Part shown: piece after piece, positions 1-5,533 of the stretch
Layout of the letters: each line of letters opens with the position of its first letter
How positions within the stretch are numbered: the stretch's first letter is position 1
From: Opitutaceae bacterium
GTDB taxonomy: Bacteria > Verrucomicrobiota > Verrucomicrobiia > Opitutales > Opitutaceae
Length of the DNA: 5,565 nt
Direction of reading: 5' to 3'
Assembly (NCBI GenBank): GCA_016763045.1
Contig: JAESUN010000236.1
Location: forward strand, 1-5,565
Notes under the pieces: generated by a model
Databases searched by the model: none
Told to the model about the DNA's origin: nothing
What the model saw: the letters and a program-made list of their open reading frames with translations, nothing else
Program-made: the position numbers and the translations under genes

Positions 1-89
1 GTGAAAATATTTGGAATCGGTAAGAGGTATGCCCATTAAAGTAAAAAGGACCCTTCATGCCGCTTAAAGAAAACGAGGTGACATAAATA

Positions 90-155
90 AGCAAGAGCGG
101 ATACGAGCTCTAGCATGATTTATGCTGTGCGGGACGGAGTCGGTGAAGCACTGTC
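90..155 (+). other. Cluster of short stem-loops upstream of the Fe-S carrier gene, possible structured RNA
   Basis: Three short inverted repeats follow one another here: GAGC 95-98 with GCTC 107-110 (8-nt loop), AGCAT 112-116 with ATGCT 122-126 (5-nt loop), and GTGC 127-130 with GCAC 148-151 enclosing a smaller GAC/GTC pair (133-135/139-141). A strong terminator-like hairpin follows directly. No reading frame of useful length crosses the stretch, and I do not recognise a tRNA, tmRNA, SRP RNA, 6S RNA, RNase P or known riboswitch consensus. It could be a small RNA, the 3' untranslated tail of a gene left of the window, or a chance run of short stems. Each individual stem is short enough to occur by chance. 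Confidence 0.22.
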
Positions 156-180
156 AAAACATCTGGCATACGGATGTTTT
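156..180 (+). terminator. Terminator-like hairpin with A-tract and T-tract
   Basis: AAAACATCTG (156-165) pairs with CGGATGTTTT (171-180) around a 5-nt GCATA loop. This gives ten consecutive pairs, nine Watson-Crick and one T-G wobble. The four terminal A-T pairs supply an A-tract before and a T-tract after the GC-containing core, as in intrinsic terminators that can act in both directions. There is no extra T run beyond 180, so efficiency is uncertain. It lies 43 nt before the Fe-S carrier start codon and probably ends a transcript entering from the left, insulating the gene. The alternative is an attenuator in the leader of the downstream gene. Confidence 0.5.
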
Positions 181-187
181 CTGCGGA

Positions 188-216
188 TTGACATCATTTG
201 GATAAGGGGTAGTTTT
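188..216 (+). promoter_or_regulatory. Weak sigma70-like promoter candidate for the Fe-S carrier gene
   Basis: A perfect TTGACA -35 hexamer lies at 188-193. At the ideal 17-nt spacing the -10 position reads AGTTTT (211-216), a poor match to TATAAT. The placement just after the terminator-like hairpin is sensible, but transcription from here would begin only a few bases before the start codon at 224. That would leave the weak AAGGGG ribosome-site candidate (204-209) outside the message. A good -35 with a bad -10 is the only support. Confidence 0.2.
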
Positions 217-223
217 CAGCGTA

Positions 224-541
224 ATGATTTCACTCACTCAAAAGGCCGCAAAACAAATAAAGGTGCTTCAAGACGAAATTGGTGATGCGGAAAAACGCTT
301 ACGAGTTTTAGTCGAGTCCGGGGGGTGTTCTGGCTTTCAATACGGGATGTCTTTTAACGTTCGTAAGCCAGATGATGTTGTCGTCGAAAGCCATGGGATG
401 GAAGTATTGGTTGATCCCACCAGTATGGCTTATCTCGAGGGTTCAGAAGTGGACTTTGATGATGGTTTGCAGGGGAAGGGGTTTGAGATTCGTAACCCGA
501 ATGCAGAGAGCACTTGTGGTTGTGGGAAATCGTTTAATTAA
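224..541 (+). CDS. erpA: A-type iron-sulfur cluster carrier (ErpA/IscA/SufA family)
   Basis: This 105-residue protein has the usual length and full motif set of the HesB/IscA/ErpA family. Members receive Fe-S clusters from scaffold machinery in the cytoplasm and deliver them to apo-enzymes. The three conserved cysteine ligands are present: C35 in SGGCSGF and C98/C100 in the C-terminal STCGCGKSF. The family pattern of a hydrophobic 'RVLVESGGCSGFQYGM' strand, then VDP and a NPNAxxxCGCG tail, is also visible. The ATG start is supported by the typical N-terminus (ISLTQKAAKQIK). The nearest ribosome-site candidate, AAGGGG at 204-209, is 14 nt away, longer than usual. The gene stands alone, convergent to ubiE and without suf or isc genes in view, which fits a free-standing carrier. 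The choice of ErpA over IscA or SufA cannot be made firmly from sequence alone; the family assignment is secure. Confidence 0.93.
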   Translation: MISLTQKAAKQIKVLQDEIGDAEKRLRVLVESGGCSGFQYGMSFNVRKPDDVVVESHGMEVLVDPTSMAYLEGSEVDFDDGLQGKGFEIRNPNAESTCGCGKSFN

Positions 542-557
542 CCACGAAATCGGTTAA
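538..557. terminator. Weak inverted repeat between convergent genes
   Basis: TTAACC (538-543), overlapping the Fe-S carrier stop codon, pairs with GGTTAA (552-557) across an 8-nt loop. It sits in the 51-nt gap between two converging genes, where a bidirectional terminator would be expected. The stem is short and AT-rich, and no T-tract follows on either strand, so it is at best a weak terminator. Confidence 0.25.
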
Positions 558-592
558 AGACGATTCGAGGGAGCAGGACAGGCCGGGTATTC

Positions 593-1297
593 TTACACGT
601 CTGCTATGTGCAGAGCGACAGAACCAAGCATTAGGGGTATTGCTTGTGTTTTTGAAAACCCCGCGGCTTGAATTTCCAGAGAAATGGCATTCCTGTTTGG
701 GAATTCTTCGATAGAGCCGCAGAGATAGTCGTAGGCGGATTTATCTCCGGTGCAAAGGGCGGCGATACTGGGGAGGATATGCTTCAGATAAAAGAAGTAA
801 AAGGGGCGAAACCATGGGTAGGGCTGGGAGAATTCAAGGACAAAGAGTCTCCCGCCTTCTTTCTTCAGTATGCGGTGCATTTCACACAGTGCTTGATTTC
901 GATCTGCTATATTTCTTAACCCAAAAGAGATGGTGACGGCATCTGTCGAGTTGTCTGGTAGGGGGATCGCCATGGCATCTCCCAGAAAAAAGGAGATTTT
1001 TGCATATGTCGCCGCTTCCTTGGCTTGCTTCTTCTTTTCGGCTTGGTCGAGCATCGGTTGGCAAAAATCCATCCCGGTTATTTCCGTTTCTGGAGGAAGG
1101 GCTTTGCAGAGAGCAAAAGCAACGTCGCCGCTACCTGTCGCCAAGTCTGTGATGGTTTCTGGTTTTTGCTTTTTTACGGCGCGAACGAGCCTGTATCTCC
1201 ACCAGAGATCGATGCCACCGCTTAACAAACGATTAGCTAGGTCATAGCGCCGGGCAATGCGCCCAAACATGGAATTGACAGCAGCTGGATCAGGCAT
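593..1297 (-). CDS. ubiE: Demethylmenaquinone / ubiquinone C-methyltransferase (UbiE/MenG)
   Basis: This 234-residue class I SAM-dependent methyltransferase carries the UbiE/MenG signatures: the SAM-binding glycine motif DLATGSGDVA (51-60), the acidic turn GMDFCQPML (75-83), ISFGLRNIADR (123-133), the family block LFVLEFSQP (151-159), and YDYLCGSIEEFPN (189-201) near the C-terminus. The ending GSVALHI (225-231) matches the family's usual finish. The enzyme C-methylates the quinone ring in the last steps of menaquinone synthesis, or an intermediate step in ubiquinone synthesis, at the cytoplasmic side of the membrane. If the host is a verrucomicrobium, menaquinone (menG function) is the more likely product. 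The ATG lies 12 nt after the clpX stop codon with only a weak purine stretch (AGAAG) in front, so it is almost certainly co-transcribed with clpX. No truncation or missing motif is seen. Confidence 0.93.
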   Translation of the reverse strand: MPDPAAVNSMFGRIARRYDLANRLLSGGIDLWWRYRLVRAVKKQKPETITDLATGSGDVAFALCKALPPETEITGMDFCQPMLDQAEKKKQAKEAATYAKISFFLGDAMAIPLPDNSTDAVTISFGLRNIADRNQALCEMHRILKKEGGRLFVLEFSQPYPWFRPFYFFYLKHILPSIAALCTGDKSAYDYLCGSIEEFPNRNAISLEIQAAGFSKTQAIPLMLGSVALHIADV

Positions 1298-1309
1298 GGA
1301 TGACTTCTT

Positions 1310-2929
1310 TTAAGATTGGGTGGAGGACTCTGACTCGGATTGGAGGTCCTTGAAGCTTTTGACAACCCAGCGTGACAGTTCTTTTTCAGGGTTTTGGGCT
1401 GTGGTTTTGTCGATAGTGAAAGATGATTTACCTGAATTACGGGAGATGAGAGTTAGGCCATGATGGAAGTCGTGAAACTTTGATTCGCAAAGAGCTCTAA
1501 TGGTTATGTGCTGTTTGAGGCTTTCATCGACGAGTTCTTCAATGGCTTCCGCCTCAAAGTTGAGTTCAAAAGTATATTTTTTCGTAAAGCGTTTTGCGAA
1601 TTCCGCTACCTCTTCTCTCAGAACATTACGTTGGTCAGATTCATTTTCTTTGAGCAACGCCTTCAGTTCTTTATCTGGGTTTCCGATAGTGTCCTCGGAA
1701 ACATCGAAGGTTTTAATCGAAGTGGAAGGGAGTTCGTATTTAAAATTACGAAAGACTTTTTCAAGAACCGTCATGAGTCCACGTGCTCCCGTATTTTCTT
1801 TTTCCGCTAATTCGGCGATTTTATGCACCGCGATGTCTGAGATATTAAAGGCGATCTTATAGCCTTCAAAGTCTGATCGATATTGAGAGAGGATACTTCC
1901 TTCAGATCGAAGTAGAATGGCTTCGAGATCATCTGTTTCGAGAGGTTGGCAGGCGACTCGGATGGGTAATCGTCCGACAAATTCGGGTTCAAATCCATAT
2001 TCAATAAAATCGGTGCTCTGTGCCATAAGCAGAGGATCAATATCGTCAGCTATTGATTCTTTTTGGGTCGAGGCAAACCCCATCTGATTATTTTGAAGGC
2101 GTTTTTTGATTTGTTCACCCAGTTTATCGAATGCGCCACTAACAATGAAGAGAATATGTCGGGTATTGAGGGTTCTTTTGCCGGGCTTTCCTCCTTTTTG
2201 CATTTCCATGACTGCCTGCATTTGCCCAAGGATATCGGTTTGGCTATGGAGGTTTACGTCAGCGTCTTCCATCAATTTGAGAAGGTTGATTTGAACACCT
2301 CTGCCCGAAACATCTTTTCCTCCAGCGCTTGATTGAGCGGCGATTTTATCGATTTCGTCGATATAAATGATGCCGTATTGAGCTAAGTCAGTGTTGCCAT
2401 CCGCATTTCTGACAAGATCGCGAACGAGATCATCAACATCACCTCCGACATAGCCTGTTTCTGAAAATTTGGTGGCATCTGCTTTGACGAAGGGAACGCC
2501 AATGAGTTTGGCGATGCAACGCATGAGGTAGGTTTTACCTACTCCGGTCGGTCCTAAGAGAAGAATATTTTGTTTGGCATATTCTTTTTCCTGTAAGTCA
2601 GGGTTTGTCAGGCATTGTCTGACATGATTGTAGTGATCACAGATGGCGACGGAGATAACTTTTTTTGCCTCCTCCTGCTTAACCACAAAACGATCGAGGT
2701 AATCTCTTATTTCCCGGGGTTTGAGGCTGAATTCCTCGATTCGGTGGAGGATCTCCCCAGCTCTTCCCCCTAGAGAGGCAGATTCTCCCGTGGGAGGCGT
2801 TTCTTCGGCTACTTTGCTCGATTCAGGTGAGGCGTTGAAAAAATTGGGCATATTTCCTTCCTTGAAAAGATCCTGAATTTGCTTCTGGAATTCTTCCATA
2901 GGATTTTTAGGTTCGTCTTTATCACTCAT
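1310..2929 (-). CDS. clpX: ClpX-type AAA+ unfoldase lacking the zinc-binding domain, with C-terminal extension
   Basis: This 539-residue AAA+ ATPase of the ClpX/HslU group is longer than typical ClpX (about 420). Visible in order: a polar N-terminal segment (1-65) with no CxxC zinc pair; a ClpX-like entry 'LKPREIRDYLDRFVVKQEEAKK' region (69-90); Walker A GPTGVGKT (126-133); pore-1 loop GYVG (159-162); Walker B IIYIDEIDKIA (187-197); DVSGRGVQINLLKLMED (206-222); VSGAF (263-267); arginine-finger segment EFVGRLP (316-322, R320); and sensor-2 TGARGL (380-385, R383). A MGF tripeptide (283-285) lies where ClpX has its ClpP-docking IGF loop, so ClpP partnership is plausible. The RKH pore-entrance loop is replaced by GGKPGK (246-251), preceded by about 15 extra residues. 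About 115 residues follow the normal ClpX end, in part resembling the preceding small domain. No clpP is adjacent; ubiE is the downstream partner. ClpX-like identity is firm; orthology to true clpX is less certain. Confidence 0.85.
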   Translation of the reverse strand: MSDKDEPKNPMEEFQKQIQDLFKEGNMPNFFNASPESSKVAEETPPTGESASLGGRAGEILHRIEEFSLKPREIRDYLDRFVVKQEEAKKVISVAICDHYNHVRQCLTNPDLQEKEYAKQNILLLGPTGVGKTYLMRCIAKLIGVPFVKADATKFSETGYVGGDVDDLVRDLVRNADGNTDLAQYGIIYIDEIDKIAAQSSAGGKDVSGRGVQINLLKLMEDADVNLHSQTDILGQMQAVMEMQKGGKPGKRTLNTRHILFIVSGAFDKLGEQIKKRLQNNQMGFASTQKESIADDIDPLLMAQSTDFIEYGFEPEFVGRLPIRVACQPLETDDLEAILLRSEGSILSQYRSDFEGYKIAFNISDIAVHKIAELAEKENTGARGLMTVLEKVFRNFKYELPSTSIKTFDVSEDTIGNPDKELKALLKENESDQRNVLREEVAEFAKRFTKKYTFELNFEAEAIEELVDESLKQHITIRALCESKFHDFHHGLTLISRNSGKSSFTIDKTTAQNPEKELSRWVVKSFKDLQSESESSTQS

Positions 2930-3031
2930 TTAAGACTTACTGTTAAAACCTTTGGGGTTGACGCGACCTCAACTGTAAAAATAGGTTAAGTTGATATTCA
3001 TCGTTTTAGTGCCAAACTATAGAATCTGTTT
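2930..3031. promoter_or_regulatory. Divergent intergenic region with GTTGA/TCAAC inverted repeats
   Basis: These 102 bp must hold the promoters for both the leftward clpX-ubiE pair and the rightward HU-hisS run. GTTGA occurs at 2957-2961 and again at 2990-2994, with its complement TCAAC at 2969-2973. Two overlapping inverted repeats result: GTTGA-7 nt-TCAAC, and TCAACT-14 nt-AGTTGA (2969-2974/2989-2994). This could be an operator shared by the divergent genes. A TAGAAT hexamer at 3020-3025 is the best -10 candidate for the rightward gene and would start transcription at or next to its ATG at 3032. Its -35 position (TTCATC) is poor. I found no convincing promoter on the minus strand, and there is no Shine-Dalgarno sequence before either start codon. 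Confidence 0.35.
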
Positions 3032-3376
3032 ATGCCAAGCAATTTAACCAAAAGGGAAATCGTCCTGAATATCTACGAGAAAACTGGATTTCCGCAGAAT
3101 GAAGTTCAACGGACTGTTCAAATGGCGCTGGACACAATCCTCAATGCCTTAGCAGAGGGCCGTAATGTGGAACTCAGGAATTTCGGAGTCCTTGAAGTTC
3201 AGGTTCGGAAGGCTCGAATTGGTCGGAATCCCAATAAACCTGAGACGGATGTGGTTATTCCCACTCGTGCAGTCGTCAAATTTAAGGCAGGGAAGGTCCT
3301 AAAGGCTCGGATAAAGGAGATCGATCTGGCTCAATTGGAAAAAAAGAGTGATTCTTCCTCCCTTGAGGTTGAGTAA
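3032..3376 (+). CDS. HU/IHF-family DNA-binding protein
   Basis: This 114-residue member of the bacterial histone-like family binds DNA as a dimer and bends it through beta-arms. It has the helical N-terminal dimerisation half (LTKREIVLNIYEKTGF, then a helix to about 40), the core turn GRNVELRNFGVLEV (43-56), the arm with the family motif RKARIGRNPNKPET (59-72), where P67 would be the DNA-intercalating proline, and the closing strand VVKFKAGKVLK (81-91). N-terminal LTKREI and ELRNFG are closer to IHF than to classic HU. A tail of about 20 residues, Lys/Glu/Ser-rich and ending acidic, extends past the usual end. The ATG fits the family N-terminus but has no Shine-Dalgarno sequence. hisS follows after 29 nt, so the two are probably co-transcribed. 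Partner subunit (homodimer or IHF-type heterodimer) cannot be judged here. Confidence 0.92.
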   Translation: MPSNLTKREIVLNIYEKTGFPQNEVQRTVQMALDTILNALAEGRNVELRNFGVLEVQVRKARIGRNPNKPETDVVIPTRAVVKFKAGKVLKARIKEIDLAQLEKKSDSSSLEVE

Positions 3377-3405
3377 GTCTATCCTCTGGCGCTAGTTTTT
3401 CGTTT

Positions 3406-4737
3406 ATGGCTCAGTTGAAAACCCTTCCTGGTTTTCGGGTTTTCTATCCCGATGACTTTTCAAAGCTCCAGTTTATCATTCGCAAGTGGAGGCAGAGTGC
3501 TGTGGTTTACGGATTTCAGGAGTATGATGCTCCAGTTTTGGAGCCGTTAGATCTATACAAGGCAAAATCTGGTTCTGAAATAGAAGGCCAGCTGTTTAAT
3601 TTTACCGATAAAGGAGGCCGAGAGGTAACTCTCCGACCTGAAATGACTCCCAGTGTGACCAGAATGGTGGGAGAGAGGGCAAATAGTCTAAAGAAGCCCA
3701 TTAAATGGGTCAATATAGGTGAGAATTTTCGCTATGAGCGTCAGCAGAAAGGAAGATTACGTTCTTTTTATCAGTTGAACGCGGATATCTATGGAGAAGC
3801 GGGAGCTGAAGCAGAGGTCGAATTGATCGCATTTTTGGTGGAATCACTCTGTTGTTTTGGATTATCTGAGGAAGATTTCTATATTCGTCTCAGTGATCGT
3901 GACCTATGGGTTTATTATCTTACTTCGAAGGATATCTCACTTGAAGCTGCGCAGGATATTTTATCGGTAGTGGATAAGATGGAGCGGGATTCAGAAGAGG
4001 AATCGCTGAAAAAGCTGCAAAAAATCCTGGGAGAGGGATCGGTGGAGACTCTTTATTCTGAATTGAAAAAAATGACTCAGATTCGCTCTTTGGAGGAATT
4101 AGAGGCCTTTTTTGCCGACCGGAGTGGTAACGGAGGTGGTTCAACTGCTTTAAAGGAGCGGTTAGCTGATTGGCAAAAGCTACTTGGAGGACTGGACGCC
4201 ATGGGTTTGTCTTCTTTTGTCCAAGTTGATTTAGGAGTGGTTCGTGGGTTGGCTTATTATACAGGTTTTGTTTTCGAAGCTTTTGATAGAAAGGGGAAAT
4301 TCAGAGCCCTTGCGGGAGGAGGTCGTTATAACCATTTGGTAAAAAAATTGGGAGGCCCTGATTTACCTGCGGTTGGATTTGGGATGGGCGATGTTGTTTT
4401 GCATGAACTGCTGGTCGACCGGGGTTTAATGCCCGAGATGGTGAGCTCTCCGGATATTTATGTAATTGTTGGTGGCGAAGAGGAGCGAAAGTCTGCTTTA
4501 AAAGATATCTTTAACCTTCGTCAGGCCGGTTACAGGATCGAATATTCTCTCAAAGAAATGGCTTTTGCGAAGCAGTTTAAGCAGGCAGCTCAATCAGGCG
4601 CTAAAATAACTCTTATTTATGGAGCTGAAGAGCTGGAAAAGGGAGTTGTCAAAATGCGTGATATGGCTGGGCGTGAAGAAGTGGAACTTCCTCTTTCACG
4701 GTTATTCGAAAGCATTCGAGATTTTTTCAGTGGTTAG
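3406..4737 (+). CDS. hisS: Histidyl-tRNA synthetase, divergent subfamily
   Basis: This 443-residue class II synthetase attaches histidine to tRNA-His in the cytoplasm; the length is normal. Seen in order: LPGFRVFYPDD (7-17); motif-1 region VLEPLDLYKAKSG (44-56); histidine-pocket TLRPEMTPS (75-83); motif 2 NFRYERQQKGRLRSFYQLNADIYG (107-130); a poorly conserved insertion (about 150-260); HisA motif VVRGLAYYTG (278-287) with R280, equivalent to the catalytic arginine; motif 3 from GGGRYNHL (304-311) to GFGMGDVV (324-331); and an anticodon-binding domain from PDIYVIVGG (349-357) through KQFKQAAQSGAK and IYGAEEL to the end. That C-terminal domain argues against HisZ, the synthetase-like regulator of histidine synthesis, which lacks it. 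Compared with E. coli HisRS, the motif-3 ER is replaced by VV, the motif-2 glutamate (E131) is D127, and RGLD is RGLA. The start has no Shine-Dalgarno sequence. It is sandwiched between the HU gene and a hydrolase gene, with gaps of 29 and 28 nt. Confidence 0.92.
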   Translation: MAQLKTLPGFRVFYPDDFSKLQFIIRKWRQSAVVYGFQEYDAPVLEPLDLYKAKSGSEIEGQLFNFTDKGGREVTLRPEMTPSVTRMVGERANSLKKPIKWVNIGENFRYERQQKGRLRSFYQLNADIYGEAGAEAEVELIAFLVESLCCFGLSEEDFYIRLSDRDLWVYYLTSKDISLEAAQDILSVVDKMERDSEEESLKKLQKILGEGSVETLYSELKKMTQIRSLEELEAFFADRSGNGGGSTALKERLADWQKLLGGLDAMGLSSFVQVDLGVVRGLAYYTGFVFEAFDRKGKFRALAGGGRYNHLVKKLGGPDLPAVGFGMGDVVLHELLVDRGLMPEMVSSPDIYVIVGGEEERKSALKDIFNLRQAGYRIEYSLKEMAFAKQFKQAAQSGAKITLIYGAEELEKGVVKMRDMAGREEVELPLSRLFESIRDFFSG

Positions 4738-4765
4738 TTGAGCCGGTTTTTATAAAGATCATCGT

Positions 4766-5533
4766 GTGTTGATTGTCAGCTTAGTGTTGGTTGCAGCCTA
4801 TGGGTTTCTTTTATTGTATGCTCTTATCCATGGAGCTGCTTTCGTTTTTGAGCCACCAGTCCCTAGTTACCGGGATGGAGAAGCCCTCATAAAAGTGAAG
4901 GGGGCTGATGGGGTTTTGCTTTCGGCCCTTTTCTTAAAAAATCCAGAATCCAGGTATACATTCTTTTATTTTCACGGAAATGGAGAAGATCTCGGTGATT
5001 GTCTTTCGACAATGGAGATGATGAGAGCAAAGGGGTATTCTGTCTTTTCGTTTGATTATCGAGGATATGGAACGACACCTGGAGTCCCTCAAGAGGCCAA
5101 TGTCTATGCGGATGCGGCCTCAGCTTTAGAGTATTTGACAACGAAGGAGGGAGTAGATCTTGGATCGATCATTCTGTATGGGAGATCCCTTGGATCAGGC
5201 CCAGCAGTGGAGATGGGGACTCGTTATCAGGTAGGAGGAGTCATTTTGGAAGGTGGCTTTATCAGTTCTTTTCAAGTGGTGACTTGTTTCCCTCTGATCC
5301 CATTCGATTTTTTTAAGAATTTGAAAAAAATCGGAAGACTCGATTGCCCTCTATTGATCATTCATGCCGAAAAAGATAAAGTGGTAGGCTTTAAACATGG
5401 AGAAAAGCTCTACGAGCGGGCCAAAGAACCGAAATTTTTCTATTCGGTTTCGGAGGCCGGTCATAATGATCTTATTGAGAGAGCCGGGGGTCTTTATTGG
5501 AAGGTATTGGAGGATTTTATCCGAGCCATTTGA
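4766..5533 (+). CDS. Membrane-anchored alpha/beta hydrolase (BEM46/ABHD13-like)
   Basis: This 255-residue serine hydrolase has a complete apparent catalytic triad: S141 in the nucleophile elbow GRSLG (139-143), D204 in HAEKDKVV (200-207) and H233 in EAGHND (230-235). The oxyanion-side motif FHGNG (69-73) and the family block FDYRGYGTTPG (96-106) place it in the BEM46/ABHD13/ABHD17-like branch. The first 20 or so residues form one hydrophobic segment without a lipobox cysteine, so it is probably an N-terminally anchored membrane protein or uncleaved signal; which side the catalytic domain faces is not decided. The start is GTG at 4766. TTG at 4769 is an alternative, the frame is closed by TGA at 4739, and no ATG or Shine-Dalgarno sequence is available. 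It follows hisS by 28 nt and is likely co-transcribed. Substrate is unknown; esterase, thioesterase or lipase activity are all possible. Bases after its stop (5534-5565) show no recognisable gene or terminator. Confidence 0.85.
   Translation: MLIVSLVLVAAYGFLLLYALIHGAAFVFEPPVPSYRDGEALIKVKGADGVLLSALFLKNPESRYTFFYFHGNGEDLGDCLSTMEMMRAKGYSVFSFDYRGYGTTPGVPQEANVYADAASALEYLTTKEGVDLGSIILYGRSLGSGPAVEMGTRYQVGGVILEGGFISSFQVVTCFPLIPFDFFKNLKKIGRLDCPLLIIHAEKDKVVGFKHGEKLYERAKEPKFFYSVSEAGHNDLIERAGGLYWKVLEDFIRAI

Noticed and set aside
1..39. Open frame from base 1 (GTG) to TAA at 37-39, encoding 12 residues, possibly the end of an upstream gene.
   Set aside because: Too short to recognise. It may be the C-terminus of a gene left of the window, but nothing in the residues supports that over chance.
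57..86. Mini-ORF of 9 codons (ATG at 57, stop at 84-86) and an overlapping 12-codon ORF from ATG at 30, as possible leader peptides.
   Set aside because: No ribosome site, no repeated codon for an amino acid that would signal attenuation, and such short ORFs are common by chance.
137..145. GAGTCGGTG matches the 3' stem of the S. pyogenes Cas9 tracrRNA.
   Set aside because: It is a 9-nt match only. There is no cas gene, repeat array or anti-repeat in the window, and the flanking bases do not form the tracrRNA stem.
131..154. Resemblance of CGGTGAAGCACTGTC to pieces of the cobalamin riboswitch (CGGUGA, CACUG).
   Set aside because: The ordered set of conserved boxes and the long multi-helix architecture are missing, and an Fe-S carrier is not an expected cobalamin-regulated gene.
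668..1247. Plus-strand open frames of 66-105 codons inside the ubiE region.
   Set aside because: They are antisense to a gene with complete family motifs, have no recognisable protein character and no ribosome sites.
1500..2332. Plus-strand open frames of 62-120 codons and one minus-strand alternative-frame ORF inside clpX.
   Set aside because: They are shadows of the AAA+ gene; their translations are low-complexity Ser/Phe-rich or otherwise featureless.
3406..4737. Reading the gene as hisZ (regulatory subunit of ATP phosphoribosyltransferase) because motif 3 lacks its arginine.
   Set aside because: The product has a full C-terminal anticodon-binding domain and keeps the motif-2 arginine and R280; no histidine-biosynthesis genes are nearby.
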